64,000 nt of DNA, taken from positions 124,001 to 188,000 of the forward strand of contig PAKZ01000043.1 of NCBI GenBank assembly GCA_002706335.1. The letters run 5' to 3'. This DNA comes from Ahrensia sp. (GTDB lineage Bacteria; Pseudomonadota; Alphaproteobacteria; Rhizobiales; Rhizobiaceae). The notes under the pieces are model-generated. The model saw only the letters and a list, made by a program, of their open reading frames with translations. It was not told the origin of the DNA and made no database searches. Shown here piece after piece: positions 17,445-25,555 of this stretch (its first letter is position 1; every line of letters begins with the position of its first letter). The position numbers and the translations under genes were made by a program.

Positions 17445-17583
17445 GTATTCGATCAAATTCATCCGAAAGCTCTGCGCCCGGCATCGCGACCCGTCGCGAC
17501 GAGACAGGAACCTGGCAGGATCTTTGGTCGACTTCCGACCCGCTGGCCAGTCGGCCTTCGCTTCCGGGGACCGTTCTCTGGCC

Positions 17584-17718
17584 TCATTCGGCCTGCTTTC
17601 GCTTTGGAGTGTAGAACTTCTCGATGCAGTCGAACACATATTGGCTGGCTTCGACGCGGGTCTTGCAGGCCCGCCGCCGTATTCGCTCGCGCCTCAAGAG
17701 ATTGAAGAAGCTCTCGGC
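17584..17718 (-). pseudogene. IS3-family transposase remnant (C-terminal end of orfB)
   Basis: The minus strand encodes AESFFNLLRRERIRRRACKT followed by VFDCIEKFYTPKRKQ and a stop. This matches the C-terminal end of IS3-family orfB integrases (MESFF..LKRE..., ...VFDYIE.FYNPKRRH). Upstream the frame decays and no DDE core, orfA or terminal repeats are recognisable nearby, so this is a dead relic. It sits at the left edge of the mosaic 17.5-35 kb block and hints at past transposition. Confidence 0.75.
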
Positions 17719-17812
17719 AACCGGATGATCTGTGGCTGCTTGGTCCGCACCGGCTCCTATGTGGGGATGCGCGCTCTGTCGAGGACGTAACCGGATTGTG
17801 CGACATTGCATT

Positions 17813-17853
17813 CAGCGATGGCTGAATGTCCAATATCGGGCTGTGAGCGGACA
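17813..17853 (+). repeat. Left copy of a diverged direct repeat flanking the accessory block
   Basis: Forty-one bases beginning CAGCGATGGCTGAATGTCCA match 34854-34894 at 35 of 41 positions in the same orientation. Both copies lie at the outer edges of the biosynthetic plus Rhs block. Between this repeat and the pyruvyl transferase at 18085 I see no gene, only AT-rich DNA. Confidence 0.6.
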
Positions 17854-18084
17854 ATCAGTAGTCTAGTATATAAGCGTCCGCTTCGTGCCGTTTTCAGATG
17901 ACTGGCCACCGCTGTTCGATCGTCACAATCGCGATGTAGATTCCGGACTTCAAAGAGCGATTACCCAAGAAAAAATTTTATTTCCGGCGCTGATCAATCG
18001 ATGATCGCTTTCAATATTGAGATCAACTACACAGGCCAAAGAGGTGCCCACCGGGACTGTCTCGGCGCGATTTCCACCATTTAG

Positions 18085-19023
18085 ATGAACTTCTTGACCG
18101 TATCTGCGCAACAATTCATTGAACAGACTCTCCGCGGAATCGCGGTCGCATTGCCCTATGCGATCGTCGACTATCCCAACTATGCCAATCCGGGCGATGC
18201 AGCGATTTGGTCCGGTGCGCGCACGGCGCTGGAAACCGTCACGGGCTGCCCTCCTGCATATGTATCCACGCTACGATATTTTGACGCCCGGCGTTGTCGC
18301 GACTTGGTTTCCGGCGGCACAATCTTCTTTCTGGGGGGCGGGAACTTTGGATCACTATACGAAAAACACCACCGGGCGCGTTTGCGCGTCATGCGAGAGA
18401 TCGCGGACCAGAAAATCGTTCTGCTACCGCTAAGCGTGGCTGAGAATTCGAACCATCCCCCAGGTCCGGCGCAGGTTGAAGACACCCGCAGAACCTTAGG
18501 GGAATGCGCGGACTTGCAAGTTCTTTCCAGAGAGCAAAAAAGCAGGCGGCTCCTACGAGAAATCTACGGCGTCGAATCTATACTTTGTCCCGATACCGCT
18601 CATTTCTTTACAACACCCGCAGTTACGCCTGCGATAGATGCGGTCCGCCTGTACCGGCGCGATACCGAAGCATCTCGAAATGCGAACTTCTCCGATTTGC
18701 CACAACAAACGACATTCGACTGGTCGGATGACAAGTCGCTCATTCGCACAAATCGCATAGGTAAACTCTCCAACTTGCTCCTCTCACCTCGCCTCCGACT
18801 GATCGCTTTCGATCACGTTGCCCGCAAGAAGGCCGAAATAGCATCCCGGATCCTAGGGAGAGGTCGATATATCTATACCGACCGGTTGCATGGGGTGATC
18901 CTCGGCACAGTGATGGAACGCTATGTGATCGCGTCGGACAACACGACGGGCAAGGTAGGCTCGTACGTCCGGACTTGGTCCGAACAACTCCCCGATGTTT
19001 CGCTTGTCGACACAGGCTTATGA
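18085..19023 (+). CDS. Polysaccharide pyruvyl transferase family protein
   Basis: This 312-residue protein of the polysaccharide pyruvyl transferase superfamily (ExoV/EpsO/CsaB-like) would add a ketal-linked pyruvate from phosphoenolpyruvate to a sugar. Recognisable blocks are YAIVDYPNYANPGDAAIWSGA at the N terminus, the glycine-rich GGTIFFLGGGNFGSLYEKHH, and TDRLHGVILGTVM near the C terminus, where the conserved Arg and His of the family lie. There are no membrane segments. It is the first gene of the accessory block and the only one with a clear link to surface glycans. It converges on the Mur-ligase-like gene, about 200 bases away. Confidence 0.85.
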   Translation: MNFLTVSAQQFIEQTLRGIAVALPYAIVDYPNYANPGDAAIWSGARTALETVTGCPPAYVSTLRYFDARRCRDLVSGGTIFFLGGGNFGSLYEKHHRARLRVMREIADQKIVLLPLSVAENSNHPPGPAQVEDTRRTLGECADLQVLSREQKSRRLLREIYGVESILCPDTAHFFTTPAVTPAIDAVRLYRRDTEASRNANFSDLPQQTTFDWSDDKSLIRTNRIGKLSNLLLSPRLRLIAFDHVARKKAEIASRILGRGRYIYTDRLHGVILGTVMERYVIASDNTTGKVGSYVRTWSEQLPDVSLVDTGL

Positions 19024-19225
19024 AGTTGCTTACGAGAGCCTGATTATTCGTGGAAAATCCGCCGAATAAACCCTGCGCATTTTTGCGATGTGAAACTGAA
19101 AGCGGAGATTTCTTGTGAAGCGCTCCACCGAGCCTCTTCGGCTGTTTTGTTCGCACTGCGCATCCAGCGCGCTCGCATAAGATGCGTCCCGTCGACGCTC
19201 GCATAGAGACGGGTGAACGCGACCA

Positions 19226-20572
19226 CTAACGGTCCCCGCGATAGAGGTGTCTGCAATGATTGCACATATAGAGCCTGCCACATCGCGACACATAGCAAGA
19301 GATTGGCTTCTCATATTCAAGCACGACCCGCTCGAGATGATCAGCTCCCGATGCCTTGATGTAGATGAGATCATCTTGGCGCAACGTCTGCTTCAGGAAC
19401 GCCATTAGCGCATCGAATTCCTCGAAAGAGAAAAGCCGGCCGGGGTATTCCGATTTCAGTCGTCGCGGCCGTTCTGCGTGACACCCATAAAATATCACGA
19501 GATCCGCTACGTCGAGTGCAGCTCTTGCCGCGGTCGTGTACCTCTTCCTCGCCGCGCCACGGTAGTCCGAGAGCGTGCCGAACAAGAACAATTTGCGCGG
19601 GGCCTTCGCTGCGGCCACAATGTCGATGCTTGATTCCACCGTCCAATAAGGTGCCTTGTAGGTATCTGCGATGAATGTCACGCCCGAATAGACGTAAACG
19701 TCATCCTTGAACCGTTCAGGTTCGACCCTCCCAATCATTTCGGCCGCTTCTTCGGGAGCGACGCCCAGAGCAATTGCAGTCGCGAACGCCGCCATAACGC
19801 TTGTAATCCAGCGTTCGCCCAGGAAACGCGTCGTGATGTCTACGGCTTGGTCGCCGGCGCGAATTCGCAAGACCAGCCTTTCAGGATAACCGCTGGACCA
19901 GGAAACAAGCCGGATATCGGCATCCGGTCCGGAACCAAATCTAACGACTTTTGCCTTGGTCTTATCTGCCATCGAAGCGACAAGGGGATCGTCGGCATTG
20001 AGGATAGCGAAGCCGTCTTCGGGTAGCGCTTCGACGAGTTGGCCCTTTGCTTCTGCGATGGCCTCCGGCGAGCGGTAATAGGATATGTGGTCCATCCCGA
20101 TCCGGGTAACGACGCCAACAGTGGGTCGCACGAAGGAAAGCGCGGCCTTCATGGCTTCACTCTCATGCCCGCTGATTTCCTGAATCCATATCCGCGCATT
20201 CCGCGGCTTTTTCAGAAACCTCTTGCAGATTCCATTCGGCGTATTAATGCCGGCACCCACATGCGAAACATTTCTTGAAGCCAGTATCGCATGGATAAGG
20301 CGGGTGGTCGTTGACTTTCCGGCGCTACCGGTAACTCCAATGATTTCGTCAAATTTGGCATGCCGGCGTAGCATTCTCGCCAGCGGGATTTTCCAATCGC
20401 GCCGCACTGCCCGAATTCCGCTTCGGAGTTTCCCGTCGCGCGGATTTATCGATCTCAGGAAACTGGCAAGATTGTCAAATTTTAATTTGGCGTCGGTCAA
20501 GTGGATGCCGAGACTAATTGCCGTCAACGGATTTGAAGATTGGGGTCGTCGCGGAGTCCCCGACAAATCCAA
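19226..20572 (-). CDS. Mur-ligase-like ATP-dependent amide ligase
   Basis: This enzyme of up to 448 residues has the Mur ligase fold. The P-loop is GVTGSAGKSTTTR (about residues 79-91), the central block includes ISGHESEAMKAAL and GMDHISYY, then ILNADDP, and the C-terminal domain has FIADTYKAPYWTVESSIDI. The layout is nearest to MurF/CapB/cyanophycin-type ligases, which join a carboxylate to an amine through an acyl phosphate. It lacks the usual substrate-binding first domain, is far from any cell-wall cluster, and ends with a cysteine-rich tail (CYVSRCGRLYMCNHCRHLY). The start is unsure: 20572 overlaps the AMP-ligase gene by 59 bases, and a TTG near 20526 is an alternative. A biosynthetic rather than peptidoglycan role is inferred. 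Confidence 0.75.
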   Translation of the reverse strand: MDLSGTPRRPQSSNPLTAISLGIHLTDAKLKFDNLASFLRSINPRDGKLRSGIRAVRRDWKIPLARMLRRHAKFDEIIGVTGSAGKSTTTRLIHAILASRNVSHVGAGINTPNGICKRFLKKPRNARIWIQEISGHESEAMKAALSFVRPTVGVVTRIGMDHISYYRSPEAIAEAKGQLVEALPEDGFAILNADDPLVASMADKTKAKVVRFGSGPDADIRLVSWSSGYPERLVLRIRAGDQAVDITTRFLGERWITSVMAAFATAIALGVAPEEAAEMIGRVEPERFKDDVYVYSGVTFIADTYKAPYWTVESSIDIVAAAKAPRKLFLFGTLSDYRGAARKRYTTAARAALDVADLVIFYGCHAERPRRLKSEYPGRLFSFEEFDALMAFLKQTLRQDDLIYIKASGADHLERVVLEYEKPISCYVSRCGRLYMCNHCRHLYRGDR

Positions 20573-22103
20573 GTATATCGGCGAGCTTCAGACGCTGGAT
20601 TTTTCCGGTCGGCCCTTTTGGAATCTCCTTCAGAAATATGACTGTTCGCGGCACTTTGTGGGGGGCGAGATTCGAGGCGAGCTGCGATCTGATATCGTCA
20701 ACTGTGAGGTCCTGCTCCTCAGCCGGTACAACCGCGACGGCGATGTCCTCACCAAGAGACTTGTGCGGGATCGCAAAGGCAATCGCTTCCGCAATCCGGC
20801 CGTCGCGCGCGAGAATGTTGTCGACCTCGAGAGGCGCTATCTTCTCGCCACCGCGGTTTATGATTTCCTTGGTTCGCCCCGTGATCGTCAAAGATCCATC
20901 TGAATCCGAGAACCCGCGATCACCCGTGTTAAACCAACCATCGCGAAACGATTCAGCATTTGCCACGGGTGAATGCAGGTAACCTGTGTGAACGTTGGGG
21001 CCCTTGATGATGATGTTCCCATCCGTCTGCTCCGCTACATCCTGCCAGTCGTCATTTACGACACGAACGTCAGTTCCTATCTTCCAGCCAACGGAGCCCG
21101 GCCGGCGGTTCACCGCGTTATTGCTTGTGATCTGGTGGGTCGCTTCAGTCATGCCGTAAGCCTCAATGACCGGACACCGAAACGTCTGTTCGAGACCTTC
21201 GAGCGTCGCTGGAGCGAGAGCAGCGGACGATGACCTCACGAATTTCAATCTTGCGTTGGCCACTGAATCAGAATTTCGTTTAGCCCGCTGCAAAATGGCT
21301 TGATGCATGGAAGGAACAGCCGAATACCAGCTGGGAGTGAACTCATCGATCCAGCGGAAGAACTTCATCGCGTCAAAGCCGGATGTGCAGACGACCGCAC
21401 CGGACGCGGATAGCGGTGCACATAACGTCGCGATCAATCCATGGATGTGAAAAAGCGGAAGGATCGACAGACAGGTATCATCTGCACCAAGCCCGAGGGT
21501 CATGACGATATTTCTTATCGATGCCTCAATATTGGCTCGGGTCAAACCGACAAGTTTCGGCCTTGCTGTCGTTCCTGAGGTGTGAAGAAGCAAGGCAATG
21601 TCATCAGGATTGTTTGTGCGTAGTATGCCCGATGCCGCGGTCGGCGCCATCGGCATGTTGAGCAGGAATTCGTCGAAATGGACTTCGCGTGCAAGATCCA
21701 CTTCGACTACGGGAATCTGCTTGGTCACCGCCACCTTTCTGGCCGCGTCAGAACCGACTTTCGGGCAAATGAGGAGTTTTGCCTCCAAATCGTCGAGGTA
21801 AAACTCCAGTTCCGCTTCTCGGTAAGCCGGATTTAGTGGTGCAGCGCCCGCGACCGTGGAAACCGCCAAAAATAGAATTGCCATTTCCGGACCATTGGGC
21901 ATCGATATGGCGACGGTGTCGCCCGGACCGATTCCGGCGGCAACTAATTGCCTTGCTGTGCGCGCCACCATGGCGGCGAGCTGATCATGGGAATAGGGCA
22001 GGCGCCCCGGAGCCAGCAGCGCGGGTCTATCTCCGGCAGCGGAAGAAGATGAAGGTAGGAACGGACAATGCAAGCTATCCATTATTCCATCTGTTTGGGC
22101 CAA
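20514..22103 (-). CDS. AMP-dependent acyl-CoA synthetase/ligase (oxalyl-CoA-synthetase-like)
   Basis: This 529-residue adenylate-forming enzyme activates a carboxylic acid as acyl-AMP and usually transfers it to CoA. Core motifs are LLHTSGTTARPKLVGLT (ATP loop), EAYGMTEATHQITSN (A5), WFNTGDRGFSDSDGSLTITGRTKEIINRGGEKIAPLEVD (A7-A8 hinge) and PKGPTGKIQR with the catalytic Lys (A10). The run around HQITSNN resembles the oxalate/malonyl/small-acid ligases of the AAE3 type, but specificity is not established. No acyl carrier protein is encoded nearby. Its stop overlaps the Mur-ligase frame on the same strand, implying cotranscription. It may provide the acyl group used by the acyltransferase-like or GNAT-like neighbours. 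Confidence 0.85.
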   Translation of the reverse strand: MAQTDGIMDSLHCPFLPSSSSAAGDRPALLAPGRLPYSHDQLAAMVARTARQLVAAGIGPGDTVAISMPNGPEMAILFLAVSTVAGAAPLNPAYREAELEFYLDDLEAKLLICPKVGSDAARKVAVTKQIPVVEVDLAREVHFDEFLLNMPMAPTAASGILRTNNPDDIALLLHTSGTTARPKLVGLTRANIEASIRNIVMTLGLGADDTCLSILPLFHIHGLIATLCAPLSASGAVVCTSGFDAMKFFRWIDEFTPSWYSAVPSMHQAILQRAKRNSDSVANARLKFVRSSSAALAPATLEGLEQTFRCPVIEAYGMTEATHQITSNNAVNRRPGSVGWKIGTDVRVVNDDWQDVAEQTDGNIIIKGPNVHTGYLHSPVANAESFRDGWFNTGDRGFSDSDGSLTITGRTKEIINRGGEKIAPLEVDNILARDGRIAEAIAFAIPHKSLGEDIAVAVVPAEEQDLTVDDIRSQLASNLAPHKVPRTVIFLKEIPKGPTGKIQRLKLADILGFVGDSATTPIFKSVDGN

Positions 22104-22192
22104 CGAAATTCGAGCGCCTTTTGGTGGTATCGTACCGCGTAGCCTAGCGGAAGCCCAAACAGCACTCCAAGCCCTCGTCGAGACACGGATCC

Positions 22193-23257
22193 ATGGCTGA
22201 AGACTTCTTCACATATGAACTGATCGAGGAAATTACATTCGGCACAGGCGAACGACCGGTCCGTTTCTACAAGAGGACGCCGATCAAAGAGGCAAAAGAG
22301 CGCCGCTTTTCAGAGAAGGATATCGCCGAGCTATTGGCGATTGGAGCTGCGGCGGCAATTTCCGTTCTACCGTCTCGCTACTGGCCGTCCTACCCGCGCC
22401 TGGCGACGGCTTTACGTTACCGCCGTGAGTATAGGAAAGGTTTCGCCGGCTTCGCGGAATCAATGAAGACTGTGCTTGGAATTGACGATGAAAGCCAATG
22501 CGAAGCCTTGTTCAAGGCGCATCTCGAAAATTCTCGGCGGCGGCGCATGATGTTTGCCATCGACGAGGTCGCCAGAAGAAGAAATCCCAGAATAGATCTC
22601 ATTGGAGCCGATATGCTCCGGGAAGCACTCGGCCGGAAACAGGGCGCCATCGTGTGGGCCTCCCAATTCGCCTTCCAAACCCTCGCCGGAAAGCGTGCCC
22701 TCTGGGAAGCGGGTTTCGAGCCGATCCAGATCAGCGTCCACAGTCACGGATTCTCGGATACCGCATTTGGCAATGTCACCATCAATCCGATGCTGCGCAG
22801 AGCTGAAAACCGCTATCTGAAGGATCGGATTGTATTTGAGCGCGCTAGCGGAAGCAGCGTGACCCGAAAGATCCTCAGCCTTCTCGACCAAGGCGAACTC
22901 ATCATCCTGACGAATAATGTCTATGCGGGGAACATGTTTGTGGAACTGGGGTTCGGCGAGCGGGGTTATGTCAGCATGCCGACGTCGCCGCTTTCGATCG
23001 TCGCGCGCCGCGGAACGCCTTTCTTTTCTCTTGCAACGCTGGAGACTGGGCCGTTGTCGCGGTTGGAAGCCAAAATCGACCCGATCAATTCGCCCGATGC
23101 AAGAAATCCTGCAGATTACTCAGGCGGTCGAAACTACGCGGTCATGGCAGATTTGGCACTTGTCGCGCGGGATATGCTTTTCCCCCATTATTGTCGCGCT
23201 CCCGACCAATATCTGCTCCCGGCCAGCCTCTCACGATCCTGGCTCGATCCTTCTTAA
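22193..23257 (+). CDS. LpxL/HtrB-fold acyltransferase-like protein with altered active site
   Basis: The 354-residue protein has the pattern of lipid A acyltransferases (LPLAT superfamily). A helical N terminus is followed by GAIVWASQFAFQTLAGKRAL (151-170), TAFGNVTINPMLRRAENRYLKDRIVF, and RKILSLLDQGELIILTNNVYAGNMFVELGFGERGYVSMPTSPLSIVARRGTPFFSLAT. In active family members the first block reads HFGNWE with the catalytic His and acidic residue. Here the aligned residues are Gln158 and Thr163, so classical acyl transfer seems impossible. No hydrophobic anchor is obvious. It stands alone on the plus strand between two minus-strand groups. It may be a binding or scaffolding protein, or use another mechanism. 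Confidence 0.65.
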   Translation: MAEDFFTYELIEEITFGTGERPVRFYKRTPIKEAKERRFSEKDIAELLAIGAAAAISVLPSRYWPSYPRLATALRYRREYRKGFAGFAESMKTVLGIDDESQCEALFKAHLENSRRRRMMFAIDEVARRRNPRIDLIGADMLREALGRKQGAIVWASQFAFQTLAGKRALWEAGFEPIQISVHSHGFSDTAFGNVTINPMLRRAENRYLKDRIVFERASGSSVTRKILSLLDQGELIILTNNVYAGNMFVELGFGERGYVSMPTSPLSIVARRGTPFFSLATLETGPLSRLEAKIDPINSPDARNPADYSGGRNYAVMADLALVARDMLFPHYCRAPDQYLLPASLSRSWLDPS

Positions 23258-23283
23258 GGGCAGCCGTTTCCGACCCAACCTGC

Positions 23284-24318
23284 CTACCAAGGGCTTAGGT
23301 CAACACGACTTTTGAAAACAGACCTGGACCTATCCGACAACCGATCTTTCCAGGCGCCATGTCCAATCATGAAATCGATAGCCTTTGCCTTGCGCCCGAT
23401 GGAAAATTTCACGGCTTCAAGGATCAGGAGCCAACCGGGCGAGTACCGGCTCCATGCAGGATTGTGGGCGATCTTGGACAGGAATATCGTTCCATCACGT
23501 TCAAGAAGCAACAGAATGCCTATCTGCTCAGAGTCAGAAGCGAAGCGAAGAAGATGCGTCTTGTTCGCGGTGTCATCCATCTTGACAAGGCGCTGGAACC
23601 ATTTTTCCGTTTCCTCTGGCACGATCCAGTCAAGCAGGTCGTCCCGTTCGCTTACCCAAGATCTTTTCTGCGCAAAAAGAGCGGAAATTTCATTTCGGCG
23701 CTCGTTCTGCCCTGTCACAATTTCGACGGATCCCGATCCCGCTTTCTGTAGTCGGCGGCTAAAGAGCCGATATTGCTGACGGCGGTTCGCCGAATGTTGC
23801 GTCAAATAATCATCCCAGGTTTCATATCGCGAGATGTCCAGCGAGGGCGCAACAGTTCTGAATTCAAACGGCATACCAGCGGCACCAAGCACGCGGTGGA
23901 GGTCGGATCCTTCGAGCACAAAACCGATCTTCAGCACCCGACCTGTCCACGATGACTTCAGTACTTCCGAAAAAGTACGCGCAACGGAAGCGATGTCGGT
24001 GTCGGAATCGAGCAAAACATCGTCATAAAGAGGCGTCTTCGAATCCAGCCATTGCAAAGTGTGCGTCAACAGGAGGTCGTGTCGCTTGAACATCGGAGCC
24101 GCGAAAACCAACTTGCCGTGCTTCCGAATTACGATCACATGCAGCGATGTTCGCGGATCATCTCGGTAGCGAGCCCAGTTTTCCTTCACGACTTCGAAAC
24201 GGGTGAAAAACCCAGCAGGGCCGCATTTGGCGTTGAGTGCCATCCAATCCGGGGCAAGCCTGTCGAGATTGGATTCGTCAACAACCGTTTCCACGGTAAG
24301 TTCGGTCGTTGTCTTCAC
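23284..24318 (-). CDS. GNAT-superfamily acetyltransferase, CelD/BcsL-like (FemAB-related fold)
   Basis: This 344-residue protein has the layout of the CelD/BcsL and FemAB-related acyltransferases. An N-terminal GNAT-like half (DWMALNAKCGPAGFFTRFEVVKENW) is followed by a second half with NRRQQYRLFSRRLQKAGSGSVEI and GWLLILEAVKFSIGRKAKAIDFMIGHGAWKDRLSD. Relatives transfer acyl or aminoacyl groups to sugars or exopolysaccharides. It belongs to a minus-strand set with the ATP-grasp and PP-loop genes (13 bases after the ATP-grasp stop) and converges on the acyltransferase-like gene. It is a plausible tailoring or capping enzyme for whatever the cluster makes. Confidence 0.78.
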   Translation of the reverse strand: MKTTTELTVETVVDESNLDRLAPDWMALNAKCGPAGFFTRFEVVKENWARYRDDPRTSLHVIVIRKHGKLVFAAPMFKRHDLLLTHTLQWLDSKTPLYDDVLLDSDTDIASVARTFSEVLKSSWTGRVLKIGFVLEGSDLHRVLGAAGMPFEFRTVAPSLDISRYETWDDYLTQHSANRRQQYRLFSRRLQKAGSGSVEIVTGQNERRNEISALFAQKRSWVSERDDLLDWIVPEETEKWFQRLVKMDDTANKTHLLRFASDSEQIGILLLLERDGTIFLSKIAHNPAWSRYSPGWLLILEAVKFSIGRKAKAIDFMIGHGAWKDRLSDRSRSVFKSRVDLSPW

Positions 24319-24331
24319 CGGATAAGTCCTA

Positions 24332-25555
24332 TCAGAACAGGGCCAGAATGTTTTGGCGGATCGTATCCCAGCGGGTCGGCATCCGAAAAAATTCTATGCC
24401 GCACGCAGCGAGGCTCCTCTCTCGCTCATGCAAGGCTTTTCGGCTATCTCCGACAATGACGACCCGTAGTCGCGCCGGTCCGGGATCGAGGCCTCCATAT
24501 TCGGGATCAAAGGTCGCGAGGGGTATAAGCCATCCCTCATCGAATCCCTTTCTGCAACGCCGAATTGTTTCCTCCAGAGACGCATCCGCCTTGCAAAAAG
24601 CAAGCCTGGCGAACTGCGACGACTTTGTCCGCATTTTCCTTCGCTGCATTTCCAAGACAAATGCCGCGCTGGAAACAGGCCGGAAGTTCAGGTCAATCAC
24701 GTAGGGTTTGCCGCGATAATCAGTCAGGATATCGAACCCGCACAGACCGCGGAATCCCAGCCTACTTCCTGCCTCGGCAACAGAGCGGGCGAGGCGCATT
24801 ACCTCGGAAGAAGGCCTCTCGTCGGCAAGAAGATTTCCGCTATGAATGCCGTTTCTCATGCATATTTGCTGCGATGATCCGATTTCTCGCGAAGTACCAT
24901 CCGGTAACACCGCGAATTGTACGCACCAATTATGTGTTGCCTCTATGAACTGCTCTGCGATCAGCGTCTCCACTTCGGCAAAACGCTTAAGTGCGCGGGT
25001 CAGTTGTCTTCGTTTTCGACAGACTGCCACATCGAGACCTCCTGCATTTGGCTCGTCCGTGGCGATTTTCAGTACGATTGGAGTCTTTATCGACGGGCGG
25101 TCGGCTGAATTGACAAGGTCGATAAGTTGCTGATGCGGCACGTTATCGGCACCAGCCAATTGGGCAATGTTGCTCTTGTTGTTGAGAAACTCCAGGCAGT
25201 TAGACTCGACCTGCAAACCTTCGCCGGGCTCATTCACCGCCGGGAACACCAATATTGCCTTTTCGCCGTCTAAATGGCGGCGCTTGAATGCCGCATCATA
25301 GCCGTCAGGCGTTTCGTAAACCTCGATCGCGCTACCGATATCGACGCCACAACGGTCCATGATATCCAGACCCTTGGGGGACATCGCCGCCTTGTGAACC
25401 AGCATCGGGTAATTACCGGCACATGCGATCAAGTTTGCGGTCATGAACTCGACTGAATGCGTATCCGAAGGCGCCCAACGGGCATTCTTATGAGCGAGGC
25501 GCGGGGCGAGGAAAGTGTCTCGCGGATAGATTTCGTCGAGCGTCTGATACATCAT
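24332..25555 (-). CDS. ATP-grasp ligase (carbamoyl-phosphate-synthetase-like)
   Basis: This 407-residue ATP-grasp enzyme would couple a carboxylate to an amine through an acyl phosphate. The grasp fold is seen in LEFLNNKSNIAQLAGADNVPH, PIVLKIATDEPNAGGLDV (ATP-binding Lys), VETLIAEQFIEATHNWCVQF and GFRGLCGFDILTDYRGKPYVIDLNFRP, the last carrying the metal-binding Asp-Asn pair and Arg. The N-terminal 130 residues look like a pre-ATP-grasp domain. It overlaps the PP-loop gene by four bases (ATGA), so the two are translationally coupled. The substrate is unknown; peptide-bond or amide formation in a small-molecule pathway is inferred. Confidence 0.8.
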   Translation of the reverse strand: MMYQTLDEIYPRDTFLAPRLAHKNARWAPSDTHSVEFMTANLIACAGNYPMLVHKAAMSPKGLDIMDRCGVDIGSAIEVYETPDGYDAAFKRRHLDGEKAILVFPAVNEPGEGLQVESNCLEFLNNKSNIAQLAGADNVPHQQLIDLVNSADRPSIKTPIVLKIATDEPNAGGLDVAVCRKRRQLTRALKRFAEVETLIAEQFIEATHNWCVQFAVLPDGTSREIGSSQQICMRNGIHSGNLLADERPSSEVMRLARSVAEAGSRLGFRGLCGFDILTDYRGKPYVIDLNFRPVSSAAFVLEMQRRKMRTKSSQFARLAFCKADASLEETIRRCRKGFDEGWLIPLATFDPEYGGLDPGPARLRVVIVGDSRKALHERERSLAACGIEFFRMPTRWDTIRQNILALF

